A DNA stretch of 64,000 bases, from the NCBI GenBank assembly GCA_037042915.1, contig CM073201.1, positions 2,914,001 through 2,978,000 on the forward strand, written 5' to 3'. Within the stretch, counting starts at the first letter, position 1. Each line of letters opens with the position of its first letter. This stretch comes from Auricularia sp. M13. Its lineage: Eukaryota; Basidiomycota; Agaricomycetes; Auriculariales; Auriculariaceae. Below the pieces are notes generated by a model. It was given only the letters and a program-made list of their open reading frames with translations, did not search any database and had not been told where the DNA came from. The position numbers and the translations under genes are program-made. Shown one piece after another: positions 9,203 to 19,391 of this stretch.

Positions 9203-12200
9203 TCAGACGGTCGGCACATTCTTGGCCTTTCGCGTCAGATATTTCTGGAGCAGCTCTGGATCGCGATCCTTGACTTGGCTGGCTGCAATCCATACGCTTT
9301 CTTCGCGCGGTATACCTTTGAATTTGATGAGATATTGAATACCGCGTCCGCGTTTCCTTTCATCCAGGATCTCCTCACCGTCAAAGTATTCTGAGTCGTC
9401 TTTAACGTACTCTGGCTCAGCGCGACGTTCAGCGCGAGATGCAAACTCAGTTGGCGAGGCCTTGTACGGTTTTAGATACTCTGCATTGACGACATTGTGG
9501 ATATGCATATCTGCTGGAATCATCAATCGATATGCGTTGTCGTTCACAATCTCGATTACCTTCCATGGTCCGAGCCACTTGGCCATGAGCTTCTCCGTGG
9601 GGCGCTCGCGCTCCCATGGTTGAGTCAAGTGCTTACGCGAGACCATGACGGAGTCGCCGACCTTGAAGAGGAGATGCCGGCGCTTCTTGTCATGGTAGCG
9701 CGCTTGGACTTCTAATGCCGAGCGCATCGTCTCCTGGGCTTTCTCCGAGTCCATACGCAACTTCTGAATGAATTCATCCACTTGAGGATCGGAAGACGAC
9801 GTACCTCGTAATACAAGGTCGTGTGGAAGCCTCGGGAACCAGCCGCAATCCAATTCGAATGGCGAATATCCCGTCGAGGGATTGATGGAGGTGTTGTAAG
9901 CGAGCTCAAGAGTCGGCAGTAGGTTGCTCCAGTTGTCCTGGGCGTAGTTGACATAATGGCGTAGCATGGTCTTCATCGATTTGACGGCTGATTCGGACTG
10001 ACCGTCAGTTTGTGGGTGGTAAGCTGTACTTAACGCGAGCCTTACCCCCAATTTGTCGAATAGAGTCTGCCAGAACTCGCTCGTAAATTTGCTATCTCGG
10101 TCGGAAATGATGCGTTCTGGTAATCCGTGAAGACGCACGACTTCTTTGAAGAAACGATGAGCTGTGTCCGCCGCTGTGTCCTTCGTATGGGCTGGAATGT
10201 AGTGCACACGTTTCGACAGTTTGTCGACTACTATGAGCACCATGTCGTGACCGTCGTGAGAGGGAACAAACGGACCTGCGAAGTCCATGGATACTGTGTT
10301 CCAGCGGGATCGTTCCACCGCGTTGGGCATCAACGTACCTATCGGTAGCTGGTTACTCGCCTTGTTCCGTTGACACGAATCACAGGAAGATACGTACGAC
10401 TTGACGTCTCTTGAGAGACGTGGCCAGTAATAAAGGCGAGCTATCGAAAGATGAGTCTTATCAATTCCGAGGTGTCCTGCGCTTGAGGCGTCGTGGTGAT
10501 CGTGCAAAATTCCTAAACGCAAATCCCGATGGTTAGGGACGCAGATCACCTTGCGAACGTGATCGCCACTCACGTGCCTTCTGAACAATATTCCATCTGC
10601 CCATTCGAAGTCGCGAGTAAGTTGTCCCGGAGTTCCGTTTGCGAAGGCTTCAACCATCGGCGCGAAATGAGCGTCTTGCGGATAACCCTCTCTCACGGTC
10701 TCCAAGAATGAAGGGTCAACCTCTGCAACTGAGACGTTGAGTGACTCACTTTCCATGACCGGAGCAGTCTCTTCTACGGGCGCCCTTGAAAGCGCATCCA
10801 CGTTAGAATGCGAGCGTCCTGGACGATGGATGATCTTCAGTATACCGTCCCATCCTTGAAGCTCAACGACCCATCGCTTGATGCGTGCGTTAGTTCCTTT
10901 GTAATCCATAATCCACTGTAGAGCCGAGTGATCAGTGATTAGTTTCAGCGATGGAACACCCTCAATGTACGGATGGAATTTCCTGAGAGCCCATACTATG
11001 GCTAGAAGCTCGAGTTCAGTGGCTGCGTATCGTTGTTCAGCGCCTACAAGAGTTCGAGACGCTGTGCATACGATACGCTCCTTCCCATCGTCTCCGAGTT
11101 GCGCTAAAACAGCTCCGATACCTAGATAAGAACCGTCAGTGTAAATGATGAACTCGCGTTCGTAGTTGGGATGAGCGAGAATAGGCTCTTCGCAGAGTTT
11201 CATTTTCAAGGTCTCAAATGCAGTCTGGCATTCGGACGACCAGTTGAACTCGACGCCCTTAGCCAAAAGCTTGGTGAGAGGCCTGGCTATCATTGAGTAA
11301 TCCTTGATAAAACGTCGATAGTAGCCCGCCATACCGAGGAAGACTTGAATCTCTTTGACATTCCGCGGCGCAGGGAAGTCTTGTATGGCGCGAACGTTTT
11401 CCGACTTCATTCCAATGCCGAGTCGGCTCACGTTGTGACCTAAAGCCTGCACCTGAGAATAACAGATATGAGACTTCTTCAATGAAAGCGTAAAACCCGT
11501 AGGAATGAGACGTTGGAAGACTGACCGTAGATGGGACATATGCCGTTCGAAGTCGGCGGAATACACAATAATATCGTCTATGTAGACGACTGCGAAGTCC
11601 CATTTGATGTTCCCTAACGCTTTGTCCATACAGCGTTGAAATATCGACGGTCCGTTCTTGATTCCAAACGGCATACGCTTGTATTGAAATAAACCCACCG
11701 GGGTACGGAAAGCCAGCTTTGGCCGATCCTCTTCCTCGATCTCTACTTGATTGAAACCAGCGTTGGCATCGAAAGTAGAGAAGAACCTCTTACCTTGGAA
11801 TTGGTTAAGGTAGTCGTCGATTCGAGGAATCGGGTACTGGTCTGAGCGAGAGACAGCGTTCAGTTTGCGATAGTCAACGCAAAAGCGAATCTTACCTCTC
11901 TGTTTGATCAATACGACATTAGCTGCCCATGGGGAATCCGCGGGCTCTATGACATCGTTCGCGAGAAGGCGCGCTACCTCTTCTTCGATGAACCTTCTCC
12001 CTTCAGGAGAGACTCTGAATGGAGGCGTAGCGACCGGGGACGCGTCGCCAGTGTCTATTTTAACCTTAGTGAGGTTAGTATGACCTAACGGACGTGACCC
12101 ATAAGCGAAGGCTCGCCTGTTCTCGCGGAGGACATCAAGCAGCGTCTCCTTCTGCGATGAGGTAAGCTCAGGGTTGATGTCAAGTTCTCTCAAAGCTTCG

Positions 12201-15200
12201 TCGAACTCACGGAGATCGTCCTCTTCGTCTCTCGAATCAGCAGAGTAGCAGTCGGCCTGAGAGCTTCTAGATCGATCCAGCATCGGGAGTGCGCGACCGA
12301 GAACTTGTCCCCTGGAAATGGTCAGCGGGAACGGTTCTAAGTTGTAGACTTCAACGAGGTGAGACTTAGTCTCTGACGTACCTACAGCTCTCGCGGCTGC
12401 GGCCAATATATAACCCCCGCGAAGAGGAACAGGGTCGAGGTAGAAACTTCGAGTTTTGACGCCCCCTGTCATCTCCGAACGGATGCGTGCTGTATGAAAC
12501 GGTCTAATTGTGTACGATTCCGTGGACCGAATGGTCGCAGGAGCATCACGCTTTACTCTCACGTCTATTTGCACTGGTTCAGGCACTTTTAGCGTGAGCG
12601 TCAAACGCTGAGAAGGTATGTCTATCACTCCTCCGTAATACATGATAAAGTCATTACCTAGAATAATTCGGTCATTCTCTGACTCGTTCACGTACAACTT
12701 CGTAGGGATACGTACTTTCTTGCCCCAACGATCCTCGAAGACCATGGTAAGTATCACAAAGTGCGCGATCGTCGCAATACCCGCCACACCCCTGACAGTG
12801 ATCAGCGGACATGGCCTGAGCGGGACATTCCTGAAGTGCTTCGAACGAAGCTTTGAATCTATCAAGGAGATAGATGAGCCTGTGTCAATGCACGCCTTGA
12901 ACTTAGTACTCACCGCATGCCCGTCGAACGAGACGGGTGTATAGGCAGGACTCTTGTCCTTATAAATCATGTCCTTCATATCATCGTCAGCATCGACCGC
13001 GACCTCCGAAGGCTTCAAAATCGAAGGCTGAGAGCTTACTGCAGGTAGATCTTCGGCCAGTTTGTCGACGCATGGGGGAACTTTTCGTGCACGCTTTATC
13101 TTGATCGAATCTTGACGGGACTCTCGTTCTCCCGAAGGCACTTCTCGAGGACGCACGGAGGACCTAGTAGCGACTGCATACGACTCGGCGAAGTTCGCCC
13201 CATCGTCGCTATCATAAGCATCTGACGAGTGCTCCGAATAATAGTCGTCCGCACCTTGTTCCTCCTCAGCTACCGAACTCCCGTCGCCTTGGTCTGCCTC
13301 AGCAACGAAAGTCTTTGCCGGACGCCCAGCGGACTGACCTTGCTGAGTCGCGTTAGCGGTTCTCGCGGTCGCCGATCCTGGCGTGAATCGACGGCTGGCT
13401 GATTGAGAGGACGCGGGCGCGACAGGTCGTGGTCTAGCCTCGAACGTAGACGACCTTGTAGCTGTCGTCGTAGTGGCCGTAGTCGTGTCGCGATACGAGT
13501 TGTTCTTGAATCGCGGCTGAGCGTTCTTGCGTTGAGAATCGAACCGCTCTCTGCCAGAGAACGGGGCTTTCTTTATGAGACTCGGCTCGAGGTCCAGTAG
13601 CACTCTACGGAACGTGGTAAGCGTCTTTGCGCCTTCGGCTACCATACCTGACTTGATATGCGGATGGAATTCCGCTGGAAGCCCTGATAGCAGGTCTTGA
13701 ATACAGTCAGCCTGCGAGGCGCTTGGTATAACCACGCGCTGTAAGCGCGTGCGCGAGTAGAAATACGTCGAGAGAGACTCACCGTGTCTCCATACGCACT
13801 GTCGAAGTTCCTGTCCCTTCTTGGCCATGTAATTGGCCTCTCGGAACTCCATACGCATAGCCTCGGCCCAATCGTCCCAGGAGGTGTAGCTCTGTCTCGT
13901 CTCGGGAGCGAGCATGGTGATCCAGTCGCGAGCCTCGCCGGATAAAAGCATCGGTAGGTTCGACAGTAAGTGCTCGAACGGAACCTTCATCTGTTCATAG
14001 ATGGCTGTGAGCTTCGCGATCCAGACGTCAATATCCTCGCCCGTCTTGGCGGAGAACTTCGGAAGATCACGTACCTTGGGGTATACTTGCCCCTGGGATC
14101 CCTGCGAGCCAGTGGACCAACCTAGACCCTGAGATGCTCGCATCGCGTCAGCGTCATTCGGAACTGATGCTCCAGGAACAGAGCCCGGAGGTGGTGGCGG
14201 AGGTGCTGGTGAAGGAGCTCCTCCTCCAGGAGGCCCTGGCGGTGGAGCGCCTCCGCCATCGTCACCTGGCGGTGGGTCATGTCGTAATCCTTGCGACGCA
14301 TAAGGAGGTGCAGGCGTTGCACGCGGCTGCCCCTGGTCAGGAACAAATAGCGGATCAGCCGGACGACTCGGCGGTGGCGCGGTAGCTGGAGGCACTGACG
14401 AACGTGGTGCATCCGCAGGTACGGCGCCAGCGGACGTGAAAGCATAATAAGGAGTCGATCCCGCTTCGGCTGCAGGATCGGATGCAGGAGCGGCGCTCAT
14501 GACTGGCGGTGACGGAAAGCGCACTCGAGGCGGAGGTGGACGAGCGTGCTGTGCTGTGGTAGACCAAGCAGCTTCTTGCGGCGGCCAAAGTGGGGTAGTA
14601 GAGCCGTGTGGGTCGACGAAGAACGAGCGTGGTTCGTCCTTGGCACGTCCAAAAGCGCTATCAGGCGCAGGCGGGGGTGCGTGTGGCGGGTGATCGCGTG
14701 AACGATTGTACGGATCGTGACGATTGTCACCCGGCTTTGGCCGGCGCGCGTCCGAACGTCCGTAAAGACACGGACATTCCGTACCGTTACGCTCACCGAT
14801 CTTGTCATCCAATCTCGCAAGTCTGGAATCTAGACGGTCCCAAGAGTCGCTGCACTTACAGGTACAATGAGACGTCTGAGATTGATTGCTAGACCTGAAG
14901 GTTTCGGAAAGAGCGTCGTATAATCTCTGCGTACGAGCATTAGCCGATGCGTCGAGCGATTCCAACAGAGTCACAAACTTCTCGTCTTGCACATTCAGCA
15001 TCTCGTCTCTTATCATCTCGAGCTTTTGATTCCATGCCGTGTGAATCGCGTCCAATCTCTTTTGGACCAGATCCCATAGCCTTTCAAATAGCGTAGGGAT
15101 GTTCCTCTTGAGAACATCCTGCTCATGCGAGAGCTTCTGTTCGATCTGCGTCAAGAAGTTGAGTAGAGCTTGATGATTGTCCGGTAGTTTATCGAGGATC

Positions 15201-16243
15201 TTCTGCATCGCGTCTAGACGCGAAAGGAATCCCGTATCGCCATGAGAGAGCAGAGTCAGTATAGTGGTCACCTGATCAAACGTCGCTAGCCTGGCCTCGG
15301 ACTTCTCATCGATGAGTGCTTCATACAACTCACTGATAGCCTGAAGAATATCCATTGTGCCCTTGTCCGAGTGCTCGATGAACTCCTTGTAAAAAGCCCT
15401 AAAAAGCTCAAGAAGATGTTCATTCTGTTTCTGCATGGATGAACCGAACAGATCGAACATATTCAATGAGGAGCCAGCCAAGTTTCCCAAAACTTTGTTA
15501 ATTATGGGGATCGTACTTGGCTTTGACTCTTCCACTGCTTCGGCAGTAGCCTTCTTGGCATCTGAGACTTTCTCACTGTAGTCCGCCCATGGATCTTCTG
15601 GTCCAGGAGGCGGTGAATCGGGCAAGGGAATGTCGTATGGCTTCACCGGCGACGGAACGGAGGGAGGAACTTGCGGAGTTTCCTCGGGTGGTGTGATGTT
15701 CTGAGCGGTGAAGGCCGAGCGAGCTAATGGTGTGCTCTGAGCGAATGATCTAGGCGATTCTAGTAGTGACTCATCTGGTTCCCGCGACTGCGAGAATGAG
15801 TCCCATGTATGTGACGGCGAAACGTATCGCTGAGATGACTCTGAGTTTCGCCGGACGCCATCCCCCTCTGCAAGAGGCTGAGTCACCTGACTCGCCGTGC
15901 TCTCCCCCGCTGAAGATGACTTATCAGCAAGGGGTGGCACTGGAAATGCGCCGGGTACTGGATCTGTCTCAGAATCGGATGCAGGTGCACGATACTTTCG
16001 CGGCTTTGGAATATAAGTTGTTTTCTTGTATGTGTTTCCACGTCTAGTGGTCACTACGGGAGTAGAGAATACAGGCGTAATTACATGCGGGGCATTAGGC
16101 CCGGGGAATGGAGCCACGGGGGGCTGCGAGCTGGACGCCGGCGTCGTAGCGGGCGTCTGACCTGAAACAGCAGGTCCTTCCTGCGCCGTATGCTGCGGCG
16201 GCTCCCCTGCAGCGGGGCGGCCGGAACGGGCGGGGTGAGACAT
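9203..16243 (-). CDS. Gag-Pol-chromodomain polyprotein of the chromovirus
   Basis: This is a single uninterrupted frame of 2346 aa. The first ATG is at 16243; a GTG precedes it. Residues 1-680 are mostly disordered and Pro/Ser-rich, with a helical stretch (about 230-430) and an odd Cys cluster (CTCKC, CPC) near 460-490. The Gag core follows (about 690-850, with LLSGEARDWI and YFYSRTRLQRVV). No CCHC knuckle is visible. The aspartic protease motif DTGSS is near residue 1120. Reverse transcriptase has YIDDIIVYS near 1553, and RNase H has TDGSYLGIGAVLAQ near 1702. Integrase has an HHCC finger ending CDSCQRNK near 1953 and catalytic D, D and E near 1984, 2046 and 2083. The last 65 residues are a chromodomain (EEILDERKRG, YLIKFKGIPREESVW), which places the element in the chromoviruses and suggests targeting to modified histones. 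Confidence 0.97.
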   Translation of the reverse strand: MSHPARSGRPAAGEPPQHTAQEGPAVSGQTPATTPASSSQPPVAPFPGPNAPHVITPVFSTPVVTTRRGNTYKKTTYIPKPRKYRAPASDSETDPVPGAFPVPPLADKSSSAGESTASQVTQPLAEGDGVRRNSESSQRYVSPSHTWDSFSQSREPDESLLESPRSFAQSTPLARSAFTAQNITPPEETPQVPPSVPSPVKPYDIPLPDSPPPGPEDPWADYSEKVSDAKKATAEAVEESKPSTIPIINKVLGNLAGSSLNMFDLFGSSMQKQNEHLLELFRAFYKEFIEHSDKGTMDILQAISELYEALIDEKSEARLATFDQVTTILTLLSHGDTGFLSRLDAMQKILDKLPDNHQALLNFLTQIEQKLSHEQDVLKRNIPTLFERLWDLVQKRLDAIHTAWNQKLEMIRDEMLNVQDEKFVTLLESLDASANARTQRLYDALSETFRSSNQSQTSHCTCKCSDSWDRLDSRLARLDDKIGERNGTECPCLYGRSDARRPKPGDNRHDPYNRSRDHPPHAPPPAPDSAFGRAKDEPRSFFVDPHGSTTPLWPPQEAAWSTTAQHARPPPPRVRFPSPPVMSAAPASDPAAEAGSTPYYAFTSAGAVPADAPRSSVPPATAPPPSRPADPLFVPDQGQPRATPAPPYASQGLRHDPPPGDDGGGAPPPGPPGGGAPSPAPPPPPPGSVPGASVPNDADAMRASQGLGWSTGSQGSQGQVYPKVRDLPKFSAKTGEDIDVWIAKLTAIYEQMKVPFEHLLSNLPMLLSGEARDWITMLAPETRQSYTSWDDWAEAMRMEFREANYMAKKGQELRQCVWRHGESLSTYFYSRTRLQRVVIPSASQADCIQDLLSGLPAEFHPHIKSGMVAEGAKTLTTFRRVLLDLEPSLIKKAPFSGRERFDSQRKNAQPRFKNNSYRDTTTATTTTATRSSTFEARPRPVAPASSQSASRRFTPGSATARTANATQQGQSAGRPAKTFVAEADQGDGSSVAEEEQGADDYYSEHSSDAYDSDDGANFAESYAVATRSSVRPREVPSGERESRQDSIKIKRARKVPPCVDKLAEDLPAVSSQPSILKPSEVAVDADDDMKDMIYKDKSPAYTPVSFDGHAVSTKFKACIDTGSSISLIDSKLRSKHFRNVPLRPCPLITVRGVAGIATIAHFVILTMVFEDRWGKKVRIPTKLYVNESENDRIILGNDFIMYYGGVIDIPSQRLTLTLKVPEPVQIDVRVKRDAPATIRSTESYTIRPFHTARIRSEMTGGVKTRSFYLDPVPLRGGYILAAAARAVGTSETKSHLVEVYNLEPFPLTISRGQVLGRALPMLDRSRSSQADCYSADSRDEEDDLREFDEALRELDINPELTSSQKETLLDVLRENRRAFAYGSRPLGHTNLTKVKIDTGDASPVATPPFRVSPEGRRFIEEEVARLLANDVIEPADSPWAANVVLIKQRGKIRFCVDYRKLNAVSRSDQYPIPRIDDYLNQFQGKRFFSTFDANAGFNQVEIEEEDRPKLAFRTPVGLFQYKRMPFGIKNGPSIFQRCMDKALGNIKWDFAVVYIDDIIVYSADFERHMSHLRSVFQRLIPTGFTLSLKKSHICYSQVQALGHNVSRLGIGMKSENVRAIQDFPAPRNVKEIQVFLGMAGYYRRFIKDYSMIARPLTKLLAKGVEFNWSSECQTAFETLKMKLCEEPILAHPNYEREFIIYTDGSYLGIGAVLAQLGDDGKERIVCTASRTLVGAEQRYAATELELLAIVWALRKFHPYIEGVPSLKLITDHSALQWIMDYKGTNARIKRWVVELQGWDGILKIIHRPGRSHSNVDALSRAPVEETAPVMESESLNVSVAEVDPSFLETVREGYPQDAHFAPMVEAFANGTPGQLTRDFEWADGILFRRHVSGDHVRKVICVPNHRDLRLGILHDHHDASSAGHLGIDKTHLSIARLYYWPRLSRDVKSYVSSCDSCQRNKASNQLPIGTLMPNAVERSRWNTVSMDFAGPFVPSHDGHDMVLIVVDKLSKRVHYIPAHTKDTAADTAHRFFKEVVRLHGLPERIISDRDSKFTSEFWQTLFDKLGVRLALSTAYHPQTDGQSESAVKSMKTMLRHYVNYAQDNWSNLLPTLELAYNTSINPSTGYSPFELDCGWFPRLPHDLVLRGTSSSDPQVDEFIQKLRMDSEKAQETMRSALEVQARYHDKKRRHLLFKVGDSVMVSRKHLTQPWERERPTEKLMAKWLGPWKVIEIVNDNAYRLMIPADMHIHNVVNAEYLKPYKASPTEFASRAERRAEPEYVKDDSEYFDGEEILDERKRGRGIQYLIKFKGIPREESVWIAASQVKDRDPELLQKYLTRKAKNVPTV

Positions 16244-16292
16244 CACAATGGTACCTAGAGTGAGTCGGTGGTGAAAGCGGTTAGCTGGCTCA

Positions 16293-16310
16293 AGGACAAT
16301 TCGTCCACCA
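16293..16310 (-). other. Primer-binding site of the retrotransposon
   Basis: Two bases inside the 5' LTR the minus strand reads TGGTGGACGAATTG, starting with the TGG expected to pair with a tRNA 3'-CCA. I cannot name the tRNA; the T-arm consensus is not matched, so an internal tRNA fragment or another primer is possible. Confidence 0.55.
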
Positions 16311-16312
16311 AG

Positions 16313-16675
16313 TGTAAGGAAACGCGCACCTTACGAGCGTGTTCGCGGTTGCGAGTCGCGGGTTCAACCTCGAGCGGCTAACGAGCAAACGGAAACGCAG
16401 TGATTCGGCGCCCGGGAACGCGGAATCAACGCCTGGCAAGTCGAAGAGCCGGCGGCAGGCGGGAATGGCGAGGGACTGGGCGGCGTGGATCAGACGCGGC
16501 CGGCAGCGTGCCAGGGTAAAATGCAAGGCAAACAAAAGTCAAATTGCAAGTAACTAACTAGCTAACTATTTATACATGGTGAGAATATGTATGAGTCATT
16601 GGAAATCGTGTAAGTGACTCAAAGGAAAGACCGGGTACTTGCTAGCATGTTCTAGCGAAGCTCGGTTTGTTTACA
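16313..16675 (-). repeat. 5' LTR (element orientation)
   Basis: 363 bp, paired with 7188-7550 and followed by the right target duplication CATCT at 16676-16680. Confidence 0.95.
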
Positions 16676-16680
16676 CATCT

Positions 16681-17224
16681 GCGCCAACGGTTCATATGGC
16701 GAACAAACTCGATAATTAGCACGAGTATACATTGCGTCGCGGCGGTGGTGATGGCGGGAGGTTGGTGCTTCGGCGGTGTTCAAATTCGTGCTTGCGGAAA
16801 ACACGGCGCCCATCATCACCGGATTATTTCGGACAAACTGGGGGGAAAGGGATCGAAAATCCTCGCATACTTACCCAGTATCTATTTTGATCGCCTTAGA
16901 CTACAGGAAGCCGCAACTGGTGCGCATGCCCCGGCCGGATTTGACCACGATTGACTAGTTCACAGCTCAGACAGAGGTCCGCTACGGTGCTACCGCATTC
17001 CACAGCATGGCGAGTATTTGGCCGCAGATGGCGAAGTCCCGCCGGAACGTGGTATATATTGTCGGGAGGTCAGGTTAGTCATCAACCTGAAAGCCAATGA
17101 CTATGGATGCGTCTGGCAGTGTATACCGTACGGAATTAAGTAGTTCGTATTTCGACAAAAGAATGTGGGGTCAAGGGAAGTGTTGACATCGGAGCGCTTT
17201 ATATGCCTACTACCTTCGGGCCCT
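16681..17224. other. Intergenic region
   Basis: I see no gene. A GGTATATATTG run at about 17050-17060 is AT-rich but belongs to no recognised gene. Confidence 0.3.
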
Positions 17225-19089
17225 TCAAAGCTTGTATGCGCCAGCGAGGTTCATGACGCGCTTGGGATCGACGCTCCTCGCGATAGCCCTCAGACGCGCT
17301 GTACCAGCAATGCCGAACATGGCCTCGTTCGGGGTATCGTAGATTGCATAGTTGGGGTACCGCGGCAGAGCGATATCCTCAAAGTGTCCCGCCTTGAACG
17401 CCTCAGCGTCCGCGTACGCCTGGATCCTGGCCGTCGAATTGCGCATCGTATCGTGGAACACCTTGTCGTCAGCGGCGGACGTCCAGCCGTACGAAAGGTT
17501 AAGCGGGAAGCCCTTGCGACGAGGCGGGAAGGCGGAGTCGGACGTGCGATTCGGGTTGTTGAGGTAGTCGGGGATGAAGGGCTCGATGACATAGGTGATG
17601 AAGGAGCCGTCCTGTGGGAGGGCCCGGCTCTGAGTCTGAAGCACGCATCGCAACGTCAGTGTCCATGGCTTGGAAGATAACTTCAGACGTACAAATGTTT
17701 CGTTGAAGACGAGGTCCACCAACCCTGGTGTATAGTCTGGTACAGTAACGACGTCCGCAATGGCCCTGCGATTGTCTCGTCAGAATGACTCACCCGCGCA
17801 TTGTCAGGATAACGCACCTTGGTGGGAATACTCCACCAGATGTGCTGAGCATGTACTCCAAGAACGACCGAGTTTGAACGTCCTTCTTCAGAGAAGGGAT
17901 CGCGAGGAAGTCGTCAAAGATGCCCGGAGGAGGGTTGGGGGCATCGTAAACCATGAGGAGGTATGCGTTGGCCTGTAGAGAACTTAGACGGAGCTGCAGG
18001 TTTAAAGGCATTACGCACGCTGCCGGCGATCACGTTCAATGTGGGAACAACTTGTGCCAGAGGGTCCCGGACTTGGTTGAACTTGAGGATTGCGGCCTTC
18101 AAAGCGGGGAACTGGTCTCCGGGGATGACCATGATTCCGCCCTGATAATGCAAACGATTAGACGATATCAGAGCAAACGACGTGAAAGACTTACCCAGAC
18201 CTGGCCTTGGGGGAAAGTCTTGAGCGTGATGCGCGTGACCACACCGAGCTTGTTGCCGCCGCCCTGCGCTTGATTGAGACAACGCGAGCGATCTCAACAA
18301 GGCGTATGCAGACCTTCAGGGCCCAGAACAGGTCCTTATCCTTGGCAGTAACGGTGCGGACCACTCCCTCAGGAGTGACAAGTTCGTAGGCAACGGCGGT
18401 ATCGGATGCTAGGCCGCGCTGGTTCGACTTCCACGAGTACCCGCCGCCAAGTGTGAAGCCAGAGACACCAACAGTCGGATTGCGTCCGCCCACAGCATAG
18501 ACACCGAACTTGTCGAGCGCAGTGTAGACGTCGATCCAAATCACGCCGGCACCGATCGTGACGGTCTGAGCAGACGCGTCGTAGTCGATTCCAGAGAAAC
18601 GAGAAAGTGCAATTTGGACGCCTGTAGTCGAACTGAACTTAGGGTTGATGGCGTGTCCTCCGCCCTTGACCTGCAGACCGGTCAGAATACAGTTCAACGC
18701 CATGTAAGGAATGCGCTTACAGCGAACGGCACGCGCTTCGCACCAATGACCTTGAGCTGCGACCTAAGGTGAGAATGCTGTGACTAAACACAAGTAGAGG
18801 CATACAATGACCGCAACATCTTCTGGAGTACCTGGCTCGACTGAGCACGTCGCATCCTGGCTTGAGGACTCGACGAAGTGCTTGATGTCGCTCGCGTAGG
18901 CCGGAGTGCCTGGCACAACCATCAGCCCATATAACTGTACGCGCAGGCATGAGAGTCACCTGGGTAAAACAGCGCGCTCGCGTTGGATATCTTATTAGCA
19001 ATGTCTTTGCACGCGTTCGCAATGTCGCTGGGTGAGCCGAACACGCAGGAGGCGAAAACGGCGACACCGATGAGCTCGCGAAGCTTCAT
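17225..19089 (-). CDS. Secreted FAD-linked oxidoreductase (berberine-bridge-enzyme type)
   Basis: The nine exons are 19089-18960, 18909-18806, 18756-18721, 18670-18314, 18263-18195, 18141-18019, 17972-17818, 17765-17693 and 17635-17225; introns are 46-57 nt and the product is 485 aa. A signal peptide (MKLRELIGVAVFASCVFGS) is followed by the PCMH-type FAD-binding domain. VKGGGHA carries the His that in this family binds FAD covalently. GGRNPTVGVSGFTLGGGYSW follows. At the second flavin-attachment position, where bicovalent members have Cys, there is Asn, so this enzyme should be monocovalent. Then come DLFWALKGGG and a substrate domain ending with a BBE-like segment YPNYAIYDTPNEAMFG. Such enzymes oxidise alcohols, sugars or secondary metabolites with O2; the substrate cannot be told from sequence. 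No biosynthetic cluster surrounds it. Confidence 0.88.
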
Positions 19090-19391
19090 GATGGTCAAAA
19101 GCGCTTCGAATATTTGTGAGGATAGCGTGATTGCAGAGTGCAGCCTGCCTACTTATGGTCATTCCCCATAATCTTAGCAGTTAACGTTTATAACTGCGGC
19201 GCAGCAAACGGCGGGCGATTTCCTGTCAAGGGGCGGATTTCGAGAATTCCCACGCGTTTCAGGATGTGGCTCTAGCTTAAGCGCTTGTGCGACTGCAGAG
19301 ACGCGTCGTTAGGTACCACTACATGGTGAAAAAGGTCGGAGACCAGAGACAGCGCCGGCCGCGACCATCGGGGAAAAACCGAAAAGAGTTA

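Larger units (their letters stand above)
7188..16675 (-). mobile_element. Complete Ty3/gypsy LTR retrotransposon (chromovirus)
   Basis: The 9488-bp element has 363-bp direct LTRs (7188-7550 and 16313-16675) that begin TGTAAGG and end TTTACA in this orientation. It is flanked by a 5-bp target duplication CATCT at 7183-7187 and 16676-16680. Reading the two LTRs side by side I find one difference, GGGCC versus GAGCC at about 7320 and 16447. The coding strand is minus, so the 5' LTR is the right-hand one. Inside are a primer-binding site, a single gag-pol frame with chromodomain, a separate downstream two-exon ORF, and a polypurine tract. Near-identical LTRs and an uninterrupted 7-kb frame mean insertion was recent and the copy may be competent. 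Confidence 0.97.
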
